Shown here piece after piece: positions 7,274-16,084 of a DNA stretch of 64,000 nt (within the stretch, counting starts at the first letter, position 1; every line of letters starts with the position of its first letter). Position numbers and translations under genes: made by a program. Source of the stretch: Rheinheimera nanhaiensis E407-8. Its GTDB lineage: Bacteria; Pseudomonadota; Gammaproteobacteria; Enterobacterales; Alteromonadaceae. Location: NCBI RefSeq assembly GCF_000296695.1, contig NZ_BAFK01000004.1, forward strand, positions 62,001 to 126,000. Reading direction: 5' to 3'. The notes under the pieces were generated by a model. It did no database searches and was not told where the DNA came from. It saw only the letters and a list, made by a program, of their open reading frames with translations.

Positions 7274-8509
7274 CTGCTAACTGCTTATACTTGCCCTCCT
7301 TTGGTGCAAATTCCGGATTTAACCTTGCAACGCCGAGCAAAAAACCTGTTAAGTGCCGTACTGGCACAACTGGGCCTGATTAAACGCGACAGCCAGCGCT
7401 TATCGGCCATACCGCTTACCGAGCGGCTAAAGGTAGCGCTGGCGGCCTTTATCGCACTTTTTATTGTCACCTACACCAGTTTGCAACTGGCCGATACTGC
7501 CAGCACCATAGTGCTGCTGGCCTCGATGGGTGCATCGTCGGTATTGTTATTTGGTTTGCCTAACAGCCCGTTGGCCCGGCCCTGGTCTTTTGTTGGCGGC
7601 CATCTTATCTCGGCTACCGTCGGCCTTATTTGCTCGCACCTGTTTACCGACTTAGCGCTGATGGCCGCAGTAACCATTGGCTGCGTGCTGTTTGTCATGT
7701 ACATCTTTGAGTGTATGCACCCGCCGGGCGGCGCCACCGCGCTGGTGCCGGTGATTGCCTCTACCGACAGCGTATTGGGCTATGACTTTTTGCTCTACCC
7801 GGTAGCGCTGAATGTGCTGGTAATGCTTGCTGTTGCGCTGCTGCTGCAAAAATTCTGGCTAAAACGTGGTATGCAGCCAACGACACAAAAATTTGACCCG
7901 GTGCATTTGCATAAAGACGCCACACCGCTAAAACGGCTCGGCCTGCAGCCGGAAGATTTACTTAGTGCATTAAACAGCTTTGATACCGTAGTCGATATTA
8001 GCGAGCAGGATTTAGAACGTTTATATCATCAGGCGCAGCTTAATGCTTATCAGCGTAAAAGCGGTGAAATTCGTTGTAGCGATATTATGTCGACAGATCT
8101 CATCACCGTAACACCAGACACCGCCGTAGGCAGTGCCTGGCAGCTACTGCGTAAACATAAAATTAGTATGCTGCCGGTAACAGACAACCAGCAACAATTA
8201 ATGGGTGTGGTATCAACGGTCGACTTTCTAAAGAACCTGCAAGTGCCGCATTACTGGGGTTTACTGCGCCATGTCAATCAGCTGCTGCTGAAAAACCGCC
8301 ATAAAACCCAGCATAAACGTGAGGTCGCCGAAATTATGGTGACTAAGCTTACCGTTGCCCATGAGCGGGATCATATAGTGGCGCTTGTTCCTATGTTATC
8401 CGATCAGGGCCTGCACCATATACCTGTATTAAACGACCAGCAACAGCTGGTCGGAGTAATAACCCAGTCAGATCTTATCGCCGCGCTGTTTAATGCCAAA
8501 CTAGCCTGA
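7262..8509 (+). CDS. HPP-family membrane protein with two CBS domains
   Basis: An inner-membrane protein of up to 415 residues. Residues 55-200 hold four helices of the HPP family, with the signature CMHPPGGATAL near residue 155. The C-terminal half (residues 270-410) carries two CBS repeats (SDIMSTDLITVTPD and EIMVTKLTVAHERD), which normally bind adenosine nucleotides. HPP proteins have been linked to nitrite transport in plastids and cyanobacteria, which would fit the surroundings, but this is inference. The longest start (GTG 7262) lies inside a terminator; TTG codons at 7301 or 7325 are more plausible. It ends 3 bp from the convergent chemoreceptor gene. Confidence 0.85.
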   Translation: MSFFLLTAYTCPPLVQIPDLTLQRRAKNLLSAVLAQLGLIKRDSQRLSAIPLTERLKVALAAFIALFIVTYTSLQLADTASTIVLLASMGASSVLLFGLPNSPLARPWSFVGGHLISATVGLICSHLFTDLALMAAVTIGCVLFVMYIFECMHPPGGATALVPVIASTDSVLGYDFLLYPVALNVLVMLAVALLLQKFWLKRGMQPTTQKFDPVHLHKDATPLKRLGLQPEDLLSALNSFDTVVDISEQDLERLYHQAQLNAYQRKSGEIRCSDIMSTDLITVTPDTAVGSAWQLLRKHKISMLPVTDNQQQLMGVVSTVDFLKNLQVPHYWGLLRHVNQLLLKNRHKTQHKREVAEIMVTKLTVAHERDHIVALVPMLSDQGLHHIPVLNDQQQLVGVITQSDLIAALFNAKLA

Positions 8510-8511
8510 CA

Positions 8512-10473
8512 TTAGGCCAGCGTAAAACGCCCTACCAGCTGTTGCAGTTGCTCGGCAAGGCGCGCCAGTTCGCGGCTGGTGCTGGCGGTTTGCTCAGCAC
8601 CGGCACTGGTTTGTACTGCTACATCACTAATATTAAGTATTTTTTGGTTTATCTCATCAGCTACTGCAGCTTGCTGCTCGGCCGCTGAGGCGATCTGCGT
8701 ATTCTTATCATTAATGCCATTAATACCCTGTAGCACCTGCGCCAGAATATCACCAGTTTCAGCTACTTTGTCACGGCCTTCCTGCGCCTGGCTCAGGCTG
8801 ATACGCATCGCATCGGTGGCCTGGGTTGCGCCTTGTTGCAAGCCTTCTATCATGCGCTGGATATCACCGGTCGACTGCGCCGTGCGCTGCGCCAGAGTAC
8901 GCACCTCATCTGCGACTACGGCAAAACCGCGGCCTTGCTCACCTGCCCGGGCCGCTTCTATGGCCGCATTTAACGCCAGCAAATTCGTTTGCTCGGCAAT
9001 ACCACGAATTACATCCAGCACCGAGGTAATGGCATCACTGTCCTGTTTTACCTGGTCAATCACTTTGGCGGTGCTGTCAACCTGGCCCGATAAACGCTGA
9101 ATAAGTGCTATGGTCTGCTCTAACCGGCTTTGCCCTTGTGCTGCACCGGCTTGCACGGTTTCCGACAACTCTGCCGCCTCTGCCGTGCTGGCGGCAACAT
9201 CACGCACGGTAGCGCTCATTTCATGCATCGCAGTGGCCACCATTTCGGTGTCTTGCTGTTGCTGCTGTACGCCTTTACTGGTTTGCAACGTTACCGCCGA
9301 TGATTGCTCGGCAGCGGTAGCAACCTGCGCAGTAGCGCCGCCAATTTCATGAATAACCCGCAGCAGCTCCTGCGCCATATTATTGGTGCTGTCGGCAATG
9401 CGGCCAAACTCATCTTTACTTTTATAGTGGCTGCGCGCGGTAAGGTCGCGCTTTGCCAGTGCAGTAATGGTGCTTTCAATACTGCGTACTGCAGCTGAAA
9501 TACTGCGCATGGTAATAGCTGCAACAATTGTCAGCACGGCACTTATCAACACAATAGCCGCCGCTAATAACCATAATTGGCGCACAGACTGCTGCTGCAG
9601 TTGCTCAGCAGAGGCGACAATACCGGCTTTGAGTGCTGTTTCAAATTCAGCCATTTGCGCCAGACGGCTAGTAGCAAGGTCAAACCACTGGCCATCATCT
9701 ACGTTAAGCGGCTCACCCAGTGCGGTGTTAAACGCCAGTTGCTGCAGGCGGGCCACTTCAGCAAAGCTGTTATGCTGGCTAAGGGTACGCCAGGCGCTTT
9801 GCTGCTGTGGGCTGACCATACGTAAAAAGTTTTCAGCAAAGGCGTTATAAGCGCCTAAATTATTGCTAAAGCGAGCCAGTAATTCACTGTTAAAACTGCC
9901 ACGGCTAAACACTAAGCCTAAAATGGCGCGCTCACGCCCGGCGCGCTCTTTCATTTCTATAAACTGGTTGAGTATCGCCAGTTGCCGCGCCATATCCCGG
10001 TGCGTCAGCGCCGCTTCCAACTGATGGTTTTGCGCTATCATGGCAGTAATGAGTGCGGTATAACGCTCAGCCGAGCTGGCATTGTTGATGCTTTGCTGAT
10101 CAACCTGATGGCGCAACGCATTAAGCTCGCCCAGCTGTTGCTGTAGCGCATTAAGCTCAGGCAATTGCACAGCTAAAAACGCCTGTAAACGCTGATCGCT
10201 TTGCTGGCGCAGTTGCGGCAAACGCTGGGCAAAGCGGCTACCATTGCTGGCCAGGTAAACACCACTGGCACCACGCTCAGCTTGTAGGGTGGCTACTAAC
10301 GCATTGGTTGTGGCTGACGCTTCAATAGCCTGGCTAACATGCTCAGCCAGAGCAACCTGCTGCCAGCTGTCGCTAAAACGCCCCAGCGCCAGCCATAACG
10401 CCGCCAGCGCCGGCAACAACAGTAATAACATCAGTTTACGGCTAATCGACAAGTTGCGGATAAAGTGTGTCAT
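8512..10473 (-). CDS. Methyl-accepting chemotaxis protein with NIT sensor domain
   Basis: A 653-residue chemoreceptor. A first membrane helix (residues 12-30) is followed by a long helical periplasmic region (50-300) with the [16 protein letters not shown] motif typical of the nitrate/nitrite-sensing NIT domain. A second helix (about 300-325), a HAMP domain (325-380) and the cytoplasmic signalling hairpin follow; the hairpin tip [20 protein letters not shown] is intact. It would report nitrate or nitrite to CheA. No CheR-docking pentapeptide is seen at the C-terminus. Position among nitrate and NO genes agrees with the sensor type. Confidence 0.88.
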   Translation of the reverse strand: MTHFIRNLSISRKLMLLLLLPALAALWLALGRFSDSWQQVALAEHVSQAIEASATTNALVATLQAERGASGVYLASNGSRFAQRLPQLRQQSDQRLQAFLAVQLPELNALQQQLGELNALRHQVDQQSINNASSAERYTALITAMIAQNHQLEAALTHRDMARQLAILNQFIEMKERAGRERAILGLVFSRGSFNSELLARFSNNLGAYNAFAENFLRMVSPQQQSAWRTLSQHNSFAEVARLQQLAFNTALGEPLNVDDGQWFDLATSRLAQMAEFETALKAGIVASAEQLQQQSVRQLWLLAAAIVLISAVLTIVAAITMRSISAAVRSIESTITALAKRDLTARSHYKSKDEFGRIADSTNNMAQELLRVIHEIGGATAQVATAAEQSSAVTLQTSKGVQQQQQDTEMVATAMHEMSATVRDVAASTAEAAELSETVQAGAAQGQSRLEQTIALIQRLSGQVDSTAKVIDQVKQDSDAITSVLDVIRGIAEQTNLLALNAAIEAARAGEQGRGFAVVADEVRTLAQRTAQSTGDIQRMIEGLQQGATQATDAMRISLSQAQEGRDKVAETGDILAQVLQGINGINDKNTQIASAAEQQAAVADEINQKILNISDVAVQTSAGAEQTASTSRELARLAEQLQQLVGRFTLA

Positions 10474-10640
10474 AAGACGGCCTCGGGGTGAAAATTACCA
10501 CCATTTTAGGTAAAAACCACCCAGCTGCTAAGCAGGCAAAGGTGACTACCTCTTCAGGGTTAGCCCCTACCCCACCAGAGCCGGTATTTTCACTACACAG
10601 GCTTTGTTACACTGGCGAAAACTGTTAGCAGGCGTGAATC

Positions 10641-11045
10641 ATGAATATAGAATCTTACTCTGACTTAATCAAAGCGGCGGCCATGCAGGACGAGCCGCAG
10701 CGTTTGCTGTTTGTGTTTGCCAAAGCCGAGCTACCAAACGGTTATACTGACACGCAAAAACACAACTTCGAGCAAGGCCAGGGCGGCGCCTTAGCACCGG
10801 TGCTGTGTGTGGATAAACTGCCAGACGAGGTAAACGAATTTGCCAGCTTAGTGCAAGAGTCCACCACCACTGGCGTTGACTGGGATATCGCCTTTGTTTC
10901 AGCACTGGGCGGCCGCGGTGGTTTCCCACCAAACAGCGATGAAGCGACACAGCCACTTAAGATGATGATGGAGAAAATTCAGGGTGGCATGATTGCCGAT
11001 TTTCTGACCTTTAATAAAGCCGGCGACTTAGTGGCGCTGTATTGA
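10641..11045 (+). CDS. Conserved protein of unknown function
   Basis: A 134-residue acidic soluble protein with AELPNGYTDTQKHNFEQGQGG near residue 31 and SALGGRGGFPP near residue 89. Homologues in pseudomonads are often labelled ribonucleotide reductase subunit alpha, but I see no reductase motif and the length is far too short, so that name should not be carried over. It stands alone, with a promoter region of 167 bp upstream and a REP-like element downstream. Confidence 0.75.
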   Translation: MNIESYSDLIKAAAMQDEPQRLLFVFAKAELPNGYTDTQKHNFEQGQGGALAPVLCVDKLPDEVNEFASLVQESTTTGVDWDIAFVSALGGRGGFPPNSDEATQPLKMMMEKIQGGMIADFLTFNKAGDLVALY

Positions 11046-11060
11046 CGACAGCCGGAAAAC

Positions 11061-11154
11061 GTAGGGGCGCATCGTTGCGCCCTTTGACAATTAATGTTCT
11101 GCCATTTTGCTAAAAATCGGGGCGCCTGCTTGGTGTAAATAGGCGCGCCCCTAC
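11061..11154. repeat. 94-bp REP-like element with GTAGGGGCGC ends
   Basis: The element begins GTAGGGGCGC and ends with the exact reverse complement GCGCCCCTAC. Inside are two hairpins: GGGCGC-ATCGTT-GCGCCC at 11065-11082 and GGGGCGCC...GGCGCGCCCC at 11119-11151. It lies between two convergent genes. Relatives occur at 2456 and 61194. Confidence 0.65.
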
Positions 11155-11158
11155 AGGC

Positions 11159-12520
11159 TTACACCACCTTTGAATACCGCTGCTGCCCCTGGCTTAAGTA
11201 GGCATCAAAACAGGCGCAGATGCTACGCACCCACAGCCGGCCGGCGTTGGTTACTTTAATGCGCTCGGCGTATACCTCAACCAAACCGTCTTCCATAAAC
11301 GGCTGCAAGCGCTCTAATGCTTCGGCGAAGTATTGCCAGAAGCCGTTAAGGCGCCACTTATGACTGAAAGCTTCAACGTCCAGCTCGAAATGACAGATAA
11401 GCTGGCTGATTAACGCAGCGCGCAGTTTATCATCGCTATTTAAACTAAAGCCGCGCTCTACCGGCAGCTGGCCACTGTTAATAGCGGCATAATATGCCGG
11501 CAGCTCTTTACTGTTTTGCCATAATACGCCGCTTACCTGGCTGATGCTGGATACCCCCAGGCCAATTAACGCATCCTGGCCGGCGGTGGTATAACCCTGA
11601 AAATTACGCTGCAGCTTACCGGCTTGCTGCGCTTTGGCCAGGGCATCGTCGGGTCTGGCAAAGTGGTCCATGCCGATAAACTGATAACCGGCGGCGACAA
11701 AACGGTTAATGGCCAGCTGCATGAGTTCAAGCTTTAACGGCGCATCCGGCAGGCTGTCGTTATCAATTTTGCGCTGGGCAGCAAAACGCTCCGGAATATG
11801 TGCATAGCTAAATAACGAGATGCGATCGGGATTAAGGCGGATAATTTCATCTACGGTTTCGGCAAAACTGGCGCTCTGTTGAAAGGGTAAGCCGTAAATC
11901 AGATCGAGATTTATCGAGCTAAAGCCCAGCTCACGGCTTAACTGCACCTGATGGCGGATAAGGTCAGTATCCTGCAGCCGGTTAATGGCAATTTGCACTT
12001 TTTCGTCTAAATCCTGCACACCGTAGCTAACCCGGTTAAAACCTAAGCTGCGTAAATGCCGCAGTTTGTCGTCACTGCAGCTGCGCGGGTCTATTTCAAT
12101 ACTGATTTCGGCATCAGCATTAATTGTAAAGTGTTGCTGCAACAGCGCCATTAAACGGCTTAGCTGTACCTCGGTTAAAAAGGTGGGGGTACCGCCACCT
12201 AAATGCAGCTGATTAATGCTTTTGCCCTGCAGCAGTGGCTGATACAGCGCCATCTCCTGCGCTAAGGCATCGAGGTAAGTATCGGCTTTGTGTTGATGGC
12301 GGGTGATCACCTTATTACAGCCGCAGTAGTAACACAGCTTATGGCAAAACGGGATATGCAGGTACAAGCTGAGTTCGTTCGGGCTCTGGCTGATCGCCGT
12401 TTGAATGTGCGCACGGTCAAAGTTACTGTTCAGCGCCAGTGCCGTGGGGTACGAGGTATAACGCGGGCCGTTAATATTGTATTTACTGATTAACTTCTGA
12501 TCCCACTGTATGGTGTGCAT
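11159..12520 (-). CDS. hemN: Oxygen-independent coproporphyrinogen III oxidase (radical SAM)
   Basis: HemN decarboxylates coproporphyrinogen III to protoporphyrinogen IX without oxygen, feeding haem to anaerobic cytochromes. From the chosen ATG at 12520 the protein has 453 residues, close to the E. coli enzyme. Cys59, Cys63 and Cys66 form the CxxxCxxC cluster motif, and Cys68 follows as in known HemN. HLGGGTPTFL is the SAM-binding glycine stretch. The frame is open for 40 more codons upstream, but the 12520 start has a CGAGG ribosome site and family-like MHTIQWDQKL. It is downstream of ubiT in the same orientation. Confidence 0.95.
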   Translation of the reverse strand: MHTIQWDQKLISKYNINGPRYTSYPTALALNSNFDRAHIQTAISQSPNELSLYLHIPFCHKLCYYCGCNKVITRHQHKADTYLDALAQEMALYQPLLQGKSINQLHLGGGTPTFLTEVQLSRLMALLQQHFTINADAEISIEIDPRSCSDDKLRHLRSLGFNRVSYGVQDLDEKVQIAINRLQDTDLIRHQVQLSRELGFSSINLDLIYGLPFQQSASFAETVDEIIRLNPDRISLFSYAHIPERFAAQRKIDNDSLPDAPLKLELMQLAINRFVAAGYQFIGMDHFARPDDALAKAQQAGKLQRNFQGYTTAGQDALIGLGVSSISQVSGVLWQNSKELPAYYAAINSGQLPVERGFSLNSDDKLRAALISQLICHFELDVEAFSHKWRLNGFWQYFAEALERLQPFMEDGLVEVYAERIKVTNAGRLWVRSICACFDAYLSQGQQRYSKVV

Positions 12521-12605
12521 TCTAACCTCGTTTACTGATTTGGGCCGGCAGCTTGGCATTATAACGCCGGCCAGGGCGCATACTTTGATCTGCCGCAGGC
12601 CAAAC

Positions 12606-13118
12606 TTAATTGACCAGCGCAGCAGCGTTGTCGCTGGCAATTAGCTGTTGCTGCGCCAGCCAGCTTAAACCAAGCTGACATAGCTTCGGCAGACGCTCTG
12701 GCCCTATGCTGTCGAGCAGGTTTTTGCAATATAAGCCAAGCTCGGTATCACCCAGCATTTGCAGGCGGCGGCGGAAAAACAACGTATCCGGATCGGCAGT
12801 ATTGCTGATCATGGCGACAAAGTCGGCCAGCTCTGCCTTTAGCAGTAAATCCTGCCCTGCGCTGGCTAACTGCACCCGTAGCTTGTCACCGTTTAGGCTA
12901 ATGGCAAACTGCAGAGCTATATCGCTTACCTGCACCACCAGTGTTTTGCCGCTTAAAAAATCCAGCTCACTGGCGTTTAGCTCCGGGCGGAAAAACTGGT
13001 TCAATGCCAACTGTAACACGCCGGCCTGAGCTGCCTTGGGCGCACAACGGGTAAGGCCGCGCAGCATTGTGGGTAGAGATGCTACCAACTTGGAGTTAAC
13101 GCTTTTAATATCAAACAT
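12606..13118 (-). CDS. ubiT: Ubiquinone synthesis accessory protein UbiT (SCP2 lipid carrier)
   Basis: UbiT works with UbiU and UbiV in oxygen-independent ubiquinone synthesis, probably holding the hydrophobic intermediates. The 170-residue protein is an SCP2-type sterol-carrier domain, ending in ...LARQQ-like helices; SLNGDKLRVQ and ISNTADPDTLFFRRRLQMLG are typical. The ATG at 13118 has an AAGG site; a TTG two codons upstream is less likely. It is divergent from ubiU, the same arrangement as E. coli yhbT-yhbUV. It makes sense beside anaerobic respiration genes because nitrate and NO reductases need ubiquinol. Confidence 0.88.
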   Translation of the reverse strand: MFDIKSVNSKLVASLPTMLRGLTRCAPKAAQAGVLQLALNQFFRPELNASELDFLSGKTLVVQVSDIALQFAISLNGDKLRVQLASAGQDLLLKAELADFVAMISNTADPDTLFFRRRLQMLGDTELGLYCKNLLDSIGPERLPKLCQLGLSWLAQQQLIASDNAAALVN

Positions 13119-13228
13119 ATACAAGCCTTGCGCTGAGTTATCACCCTATAATGAAACCACAGTACGCCGCCACACTCTATTCCCTGTCGGTGGTAGTAAT
13201 AACGCTAAACGAATACGGAACACACCCT

Positions 13229-14221
13229 ATGGAGCTGCTTTGTCCGGCTGGCAGTATGCCGGCACTGAAAGCCGCCATCGAGCATGGCGCCGATGCCGTT
13301 TACATCGGTTTAAAAGATGACACCAACGCCCGCCATTTTGCCGGCTTAAATTTTGACGAAGCTAAGCTCAAAGACGCGGCCCGTTATGTACACCAGCATG
13401 GCAAAAAGCTACACGTAGCCATCAATACCTTTGCCCACCCAAACAATTACCAACGCTGGCAGCAGGCGGTGGATATGGCCGCCGATGCCGGAGCTGATGT
13501 GCTGATCCTGGCTGATATTGCCGTGCTGGCTTATGCGGCTGAACGCTACCCCAAACTGGAGCGGCACTTATCAGTACAAGCCTCGGCCACCAATGCCGCA
13601 GCCATTGATTTTTACCGCCAGTTTAATATCAGCCGGGTGGTACTGCCGCGGGTATTATCGATGCAGCAGGTACGGGCGCTGGCCAGAAGCTGTGATATAG
13701 ACCTTGAAGTATTCGCCTTTGGCAGCCTGTGCATTATGGCCGAAGGCCGCTGCTATTTAAGCTCTTATATGACCGGGCAGTCGCCCAACACCGCCGGGGC
13801 CTGCTCGCCGGCCGCCTTTGTGAACTGGCAGGATAACAACGGCACGCTGGAGTCGCGTTTAAACGGCGTGTTAATCGACCGCTTCGCACCAAACGAAACC
13901 GCCGGCTACCCCACCCTATGCAAAGGCCGCTTTACTGTAGGCAATGATACTTATCATGCGCTGGAAGAGCCCACCAGTTTAAACACGCTGGATTTACTGC
14001 CCGAGCTATACGCCGAGGGCATTAAGTCATTAAAAATAGAAGGCCGCCAGCGCAGCCCGGCCTATGTGGCACAAATTACCAAAGTCTGGCGCGCCGCTAT
14101 TGATGCGGTAATGGCCACGCCAGAGCGTTTTAATGTGCAACCACAGTGGCAGCAAGTGCTGGCCGGCTTGTCTGAAGGCAGCCAAACCACACTTGGCGCC
14201 TATCATCGCAAATGGAAGTAA
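13229..14221 (+). CDS. ubiU: Oxygen-independent ubiquinone hydroxylase component UbiU (U32 family)
   Basis: UbiU forms a heterodimer with UbiV that hydroxylates ubiquinone precursors without O2, each subunit carrying a 4Fe-4S cluster. The protein starts MELLCPAGSMPALKAA, typical for peptidase-U32-like proteins. Cluster cysteines appear in FGSLCIMAEGRCYLSSY, NTAGACSP and TLCKGRF. The 330-residue length matches. The frame is open 26 codons upstream, but the chosen ATG matches the family N-terminus. ubiV follows 4 bp later. Confidence 0.92.
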   Translation: MELLCPAGSMPALKAAIEHGADAVYIGLKDDTNARHFAGLNFDEAKLKDAARYVHQHGKKLHVAINTFAHPNNYQRWQQAVDMAADAGADVLILADIAVLAYAAERYPKLERHLSVQASATNAAAIDFYRQFNISRVVLPRVLSMQQVRALARSCDIDLEVFAFGSLCIMAEGRCYLSSYMTGQSPNTAGACSPAAFVNWQDNNGTLESRLNGVLIDRFAPNETAGYPTLCKGRFTVGNDTYHALEEPTSLNTLDLLPELYAEGIKSLKIEGRQRSPAYVAQITKVWRAAIDAVMATPERFNVQPQWQQVLAGLSEGSQTTLGAYHRKWK

Positions 14222-14225
14222 TCAC

Positions 14226-15098
14226 ATGCAATTTTCACTAGGCCCGGTACTGTATTTTTGGCCCAAAGCACAGATGCTCGCGTTTTACCGCGAAGTCGCT
14301 GACAGCGACTTTGATATTGTTTACTTAGGCGAAACGGTTTGTAGCAAGAGGCGCGAGCTTAAATTTGATGACTATATGGCCATCGCCCACATGTTGCGCG
14401 AAGCCGGTAAACAGGTGTGTTTATCATCCATGACATTATATGAGTCACCCGGTGAGCTGCGTGAACTGCGTAAATATGTCGATAACGGCGAGTTTTTAGT
14501 TGAGGCCAATGACGTGGGCGCTATTAGCATGCTACAGCAGCAGGGCCTGCCTTTTGTCGCCGGTGCGGCAATTAACTGCTACAACCAGCATACGCTGCGC
14601 CGCTTAGTCAGCATGGGCTTAACGCGCTGGGTGATGCCGGTAGAATTATCCGGCCAATGGTTAACCGAAGTATTACATCAAAGCATTATTGCCGATATCC
14701 GCGACTGTTTTCGCACTGAAGTGTTCAGCTTTGGCCACCTGCCGCTGGCCTGGAGTGGCCGCTGCTTTACTGCCCGTTCGGAGAACCGCAGTAAAGATCA
14801 GTGTGAGCTGTGCTGCATTAACTACCCACAGGGGCGCGAGGTAACAAGCCAGGATGGCACTCAGGTATTTGTGTTAAACGGCATTCAAACCCAGTCTGGC
14901 CAGCGCTATAACCTGGTTAACCAGCTAAGCACTATGCAGGGCCAGGTGGATATAGTACGGTTAAGCCCACAGCTCAGCGGCACCTTTGACTGGCTGGCGA
15001 AATTTAAAGCCAATATTAACGGCACAGCGCCGCAGCCACTGCCGGCAACCGACAGTAACGGCTACTGGCTGAATCTGGCCGGAATGGCGACAGGTTAG
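14226..15098 (+). CDS. ubiV: Oxygen-independent ubiquinone hydroxylase component UbiV (U32 family)
   Basis: The partner of UbiU. The 290-residue protein has MQFSLGPVLYFWPKAQ at the N-terminus and iron-sulfur cysteines in GETVCSKRRELK and in the cluster CFTARSENRSKDQCELCC. It is translated from an ATG 4 bp after ubiU, so the two are made together. The downstream 237 bp contain the first copy of a 160-bp structured repeat rather than a gene. Confidence 0.92.
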   Translation: MQFSLGPVLYFWPKAQMLAFYREVADSDFDIVYLGETVCSKRRELKFDDYMAIAHMLREAGKQVCLSSMTLYESPGELRELRKYVDNGEFLVEANDVGAISMLQQQGLPFVAGAAINCYNQHTLRRLVSMGLTRWVMPVELSGQWLTEVLHQSIIADIRDCFRTEVFSFGHLPLAWSGRCFTARSENRSKDQCELCCINYPQGREVTSQDGTQVFVLNGIQTQSGQRYNLVNQLSTMQGQVDIVRLSPQLSGTFDWLAKFKANINGTAPQPLPATDSNGYWLNLAGMATG

Positions 15099-15152
15099 TC
15101 AGTGACGGAACAAATGAGGCTGACGCAAAATTTAACTGAGAATCGACTTACC

Positions 15153-15316
15153 CTAAGCTAACCGTTGCAGGCCAGGATGCTGACAAATTCGTCAGGAACG
15201 AATTTGAACAGCGAAGCTGGTCCGCAAGGATAAACTTCACTGATGAAGTTTATAATCGAGCCCCCAGGGATGGGGTCACGGCGTGTTGGCGTGGGTAGGT
15301 CGGTTCGATTGATGCA
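15153..15316. repeat. Copy A of a 160-bp multi-hairpin direct repeat upstream of mog
   Basis: Copy A shares its layout with copy B at 15913-16074, in the same orientation, on either side of mog. Shared blocks include AAATTCGTCAGGAACGAATT and CGAGCCCCCAGGGATGGG and CGGCGTGTTG. Internal hairpins: AAATTCGT/ACGAATTT, CAGC/GCTG, TCC/GGA and AACTTCA/TGAAGTT. Antisense open frames in this stretch are artefacts of the repeat. Confidence 0.75.
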
Positions 15317-15335
15317 ACAGGACGCAGGATTTCTA

Positions 15336-15872
15336 ATGACTACACAAAAGGCCATAATAGGCATCGTTACCATAAGCGACCGCGCCAGCGCCGGCGTATA
15401 TGAAGATTTATCCGGTAAGGCGATCATCGATACGTTAAAAGACTACTTAACCAGTGACTGGCAGGCCGAATACCGGCTTATTCCGGATGAGCAGCCATTA
15501 ATTGAGCAAACCTTACGCCAGCTGTGTGATGAACAAGGCTGCTGTTTAATTGTGACTACCGGCGGCACCGGCCCGGCCAAACGTGATGTGACACCCGAAG
15601 CTACCGAAGCGGTGTGCGACAGAATGATGCCCGGTTTTGGCGAGTTAATGCGGGCTGAATCGTTAAAATACGTGCCAACGGCGATACTGTCGCGCCAGAC
15701 TGCCGGCCTGCGTGGCAGCAGTTTAATTATTAACCTGCCGGGTAAGCCCAAAGCCATTCGCCAGTGTTTAGATGCGGTGTTTCCGGCGGTGCCCTACTGC
15801 ATTGATTTAATGCACGGGCCATATTTACAGTGCAATGAAACGGTGATTAAGGCGTTTCGGCCTAAAAGCTGA
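15336..15872 (+). CDS. mog: Molybdopterin adenylyltransferase (MogA)
   Basis: MogA adenylylates molybdopterin before molybdate insertion, so it supports nitrate reductase and other molybdoenzymes. The 178-residue protein carries TTGGTGPAKRDVTPEAT with Asp84 and the early acidic residue Asp51, both expected catalytic positions, and ends with VPYCIDLMHGPYLQ...AFRPKS much like E. coli MogA. The ATG at 15336 has an AGGA site 7 bases upstream; the frame further upstream is inside the repeat. The gene sits as a single unit between two copies of the 160-bp repeat. Confidence 0.9.
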   Translation: MTTQKAIIGIVTISDRASAGVYEDLSGKAIIDTLKDYLTSDWQAEYRLIPDEQPLIEQTLRQLCDEQGCCLIVTTGGTGPAKRDVTPEATEAVCDRMMPGFGELMRAESLKYVPTAILSRQTAGLRGSSLIINLPGKPKAIRQCLDAVFPAVPYCIDLMHGPYLQCNETVIKAFRPKS

Positions 15873-15912
15873 AGGATGTTTAACCCAGACGATGGAGCAG
15901 GAATCGGTTTGC

Positions 15913-16074
15913 TCTAAGTCAACCGTTGGAGGCCATGGATGGCCTGACAAATTCGTCAGGAACGAATTTGAACAGCTTCGCTGGCCCAAAGGGTGAACCT
16001 CATGGATGAGGTTCATAATCGAGCCCCCAGGGATGGGTTTACGGCGTGTTGACGTGAGCAAACCGGTTCATGCC
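15913..16074. repeat. Copy B of the 160-bp multi-hairpin direct repeat downstream of mog
   Basis: Copy B corresponds block by block to copy A. Hairpin arms differ in a compensatory way: GAACCTCA/TGAGGTTC here against AAACTTCA/TGAAGTTT in copy A, and CCC/GGG here against TCC/GGA. It adds a GGCCATGGATGGCC hairpin near its start. Conserved pairing with changed bases implies selection on structure. Confidence 0.75.
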
Positions 16075-16084
16075 AGCACTGCAC

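Noticed and set aside
10488-10520. Two GT-N7-AC matches upstream of the chemoreceptor gene
   Set aside because: Only two sites, 15-45 bp from the start codon, without a sigma-54 promoter. The pattern is degenerate and expected by chance.
10641-11045. Calling this gene a ribonucleotide reductase subunit
   Set aside because: No reductase motif, and the length is far below any catalytic subunit; the true nrdD is at 625-2427.
12521-12600. FNR site in the hemN promoter (AGATCAAAG)
   Set aside because: Only one half-site fits; the partner half is absent at the right spacing.
15825-16061. 78-codon minus-strand open frame after mog, and a similar one at 15158-15427
   Set aside because: Both are created by the 160-bp structured repeat and have no ribosome site; they are not genes.
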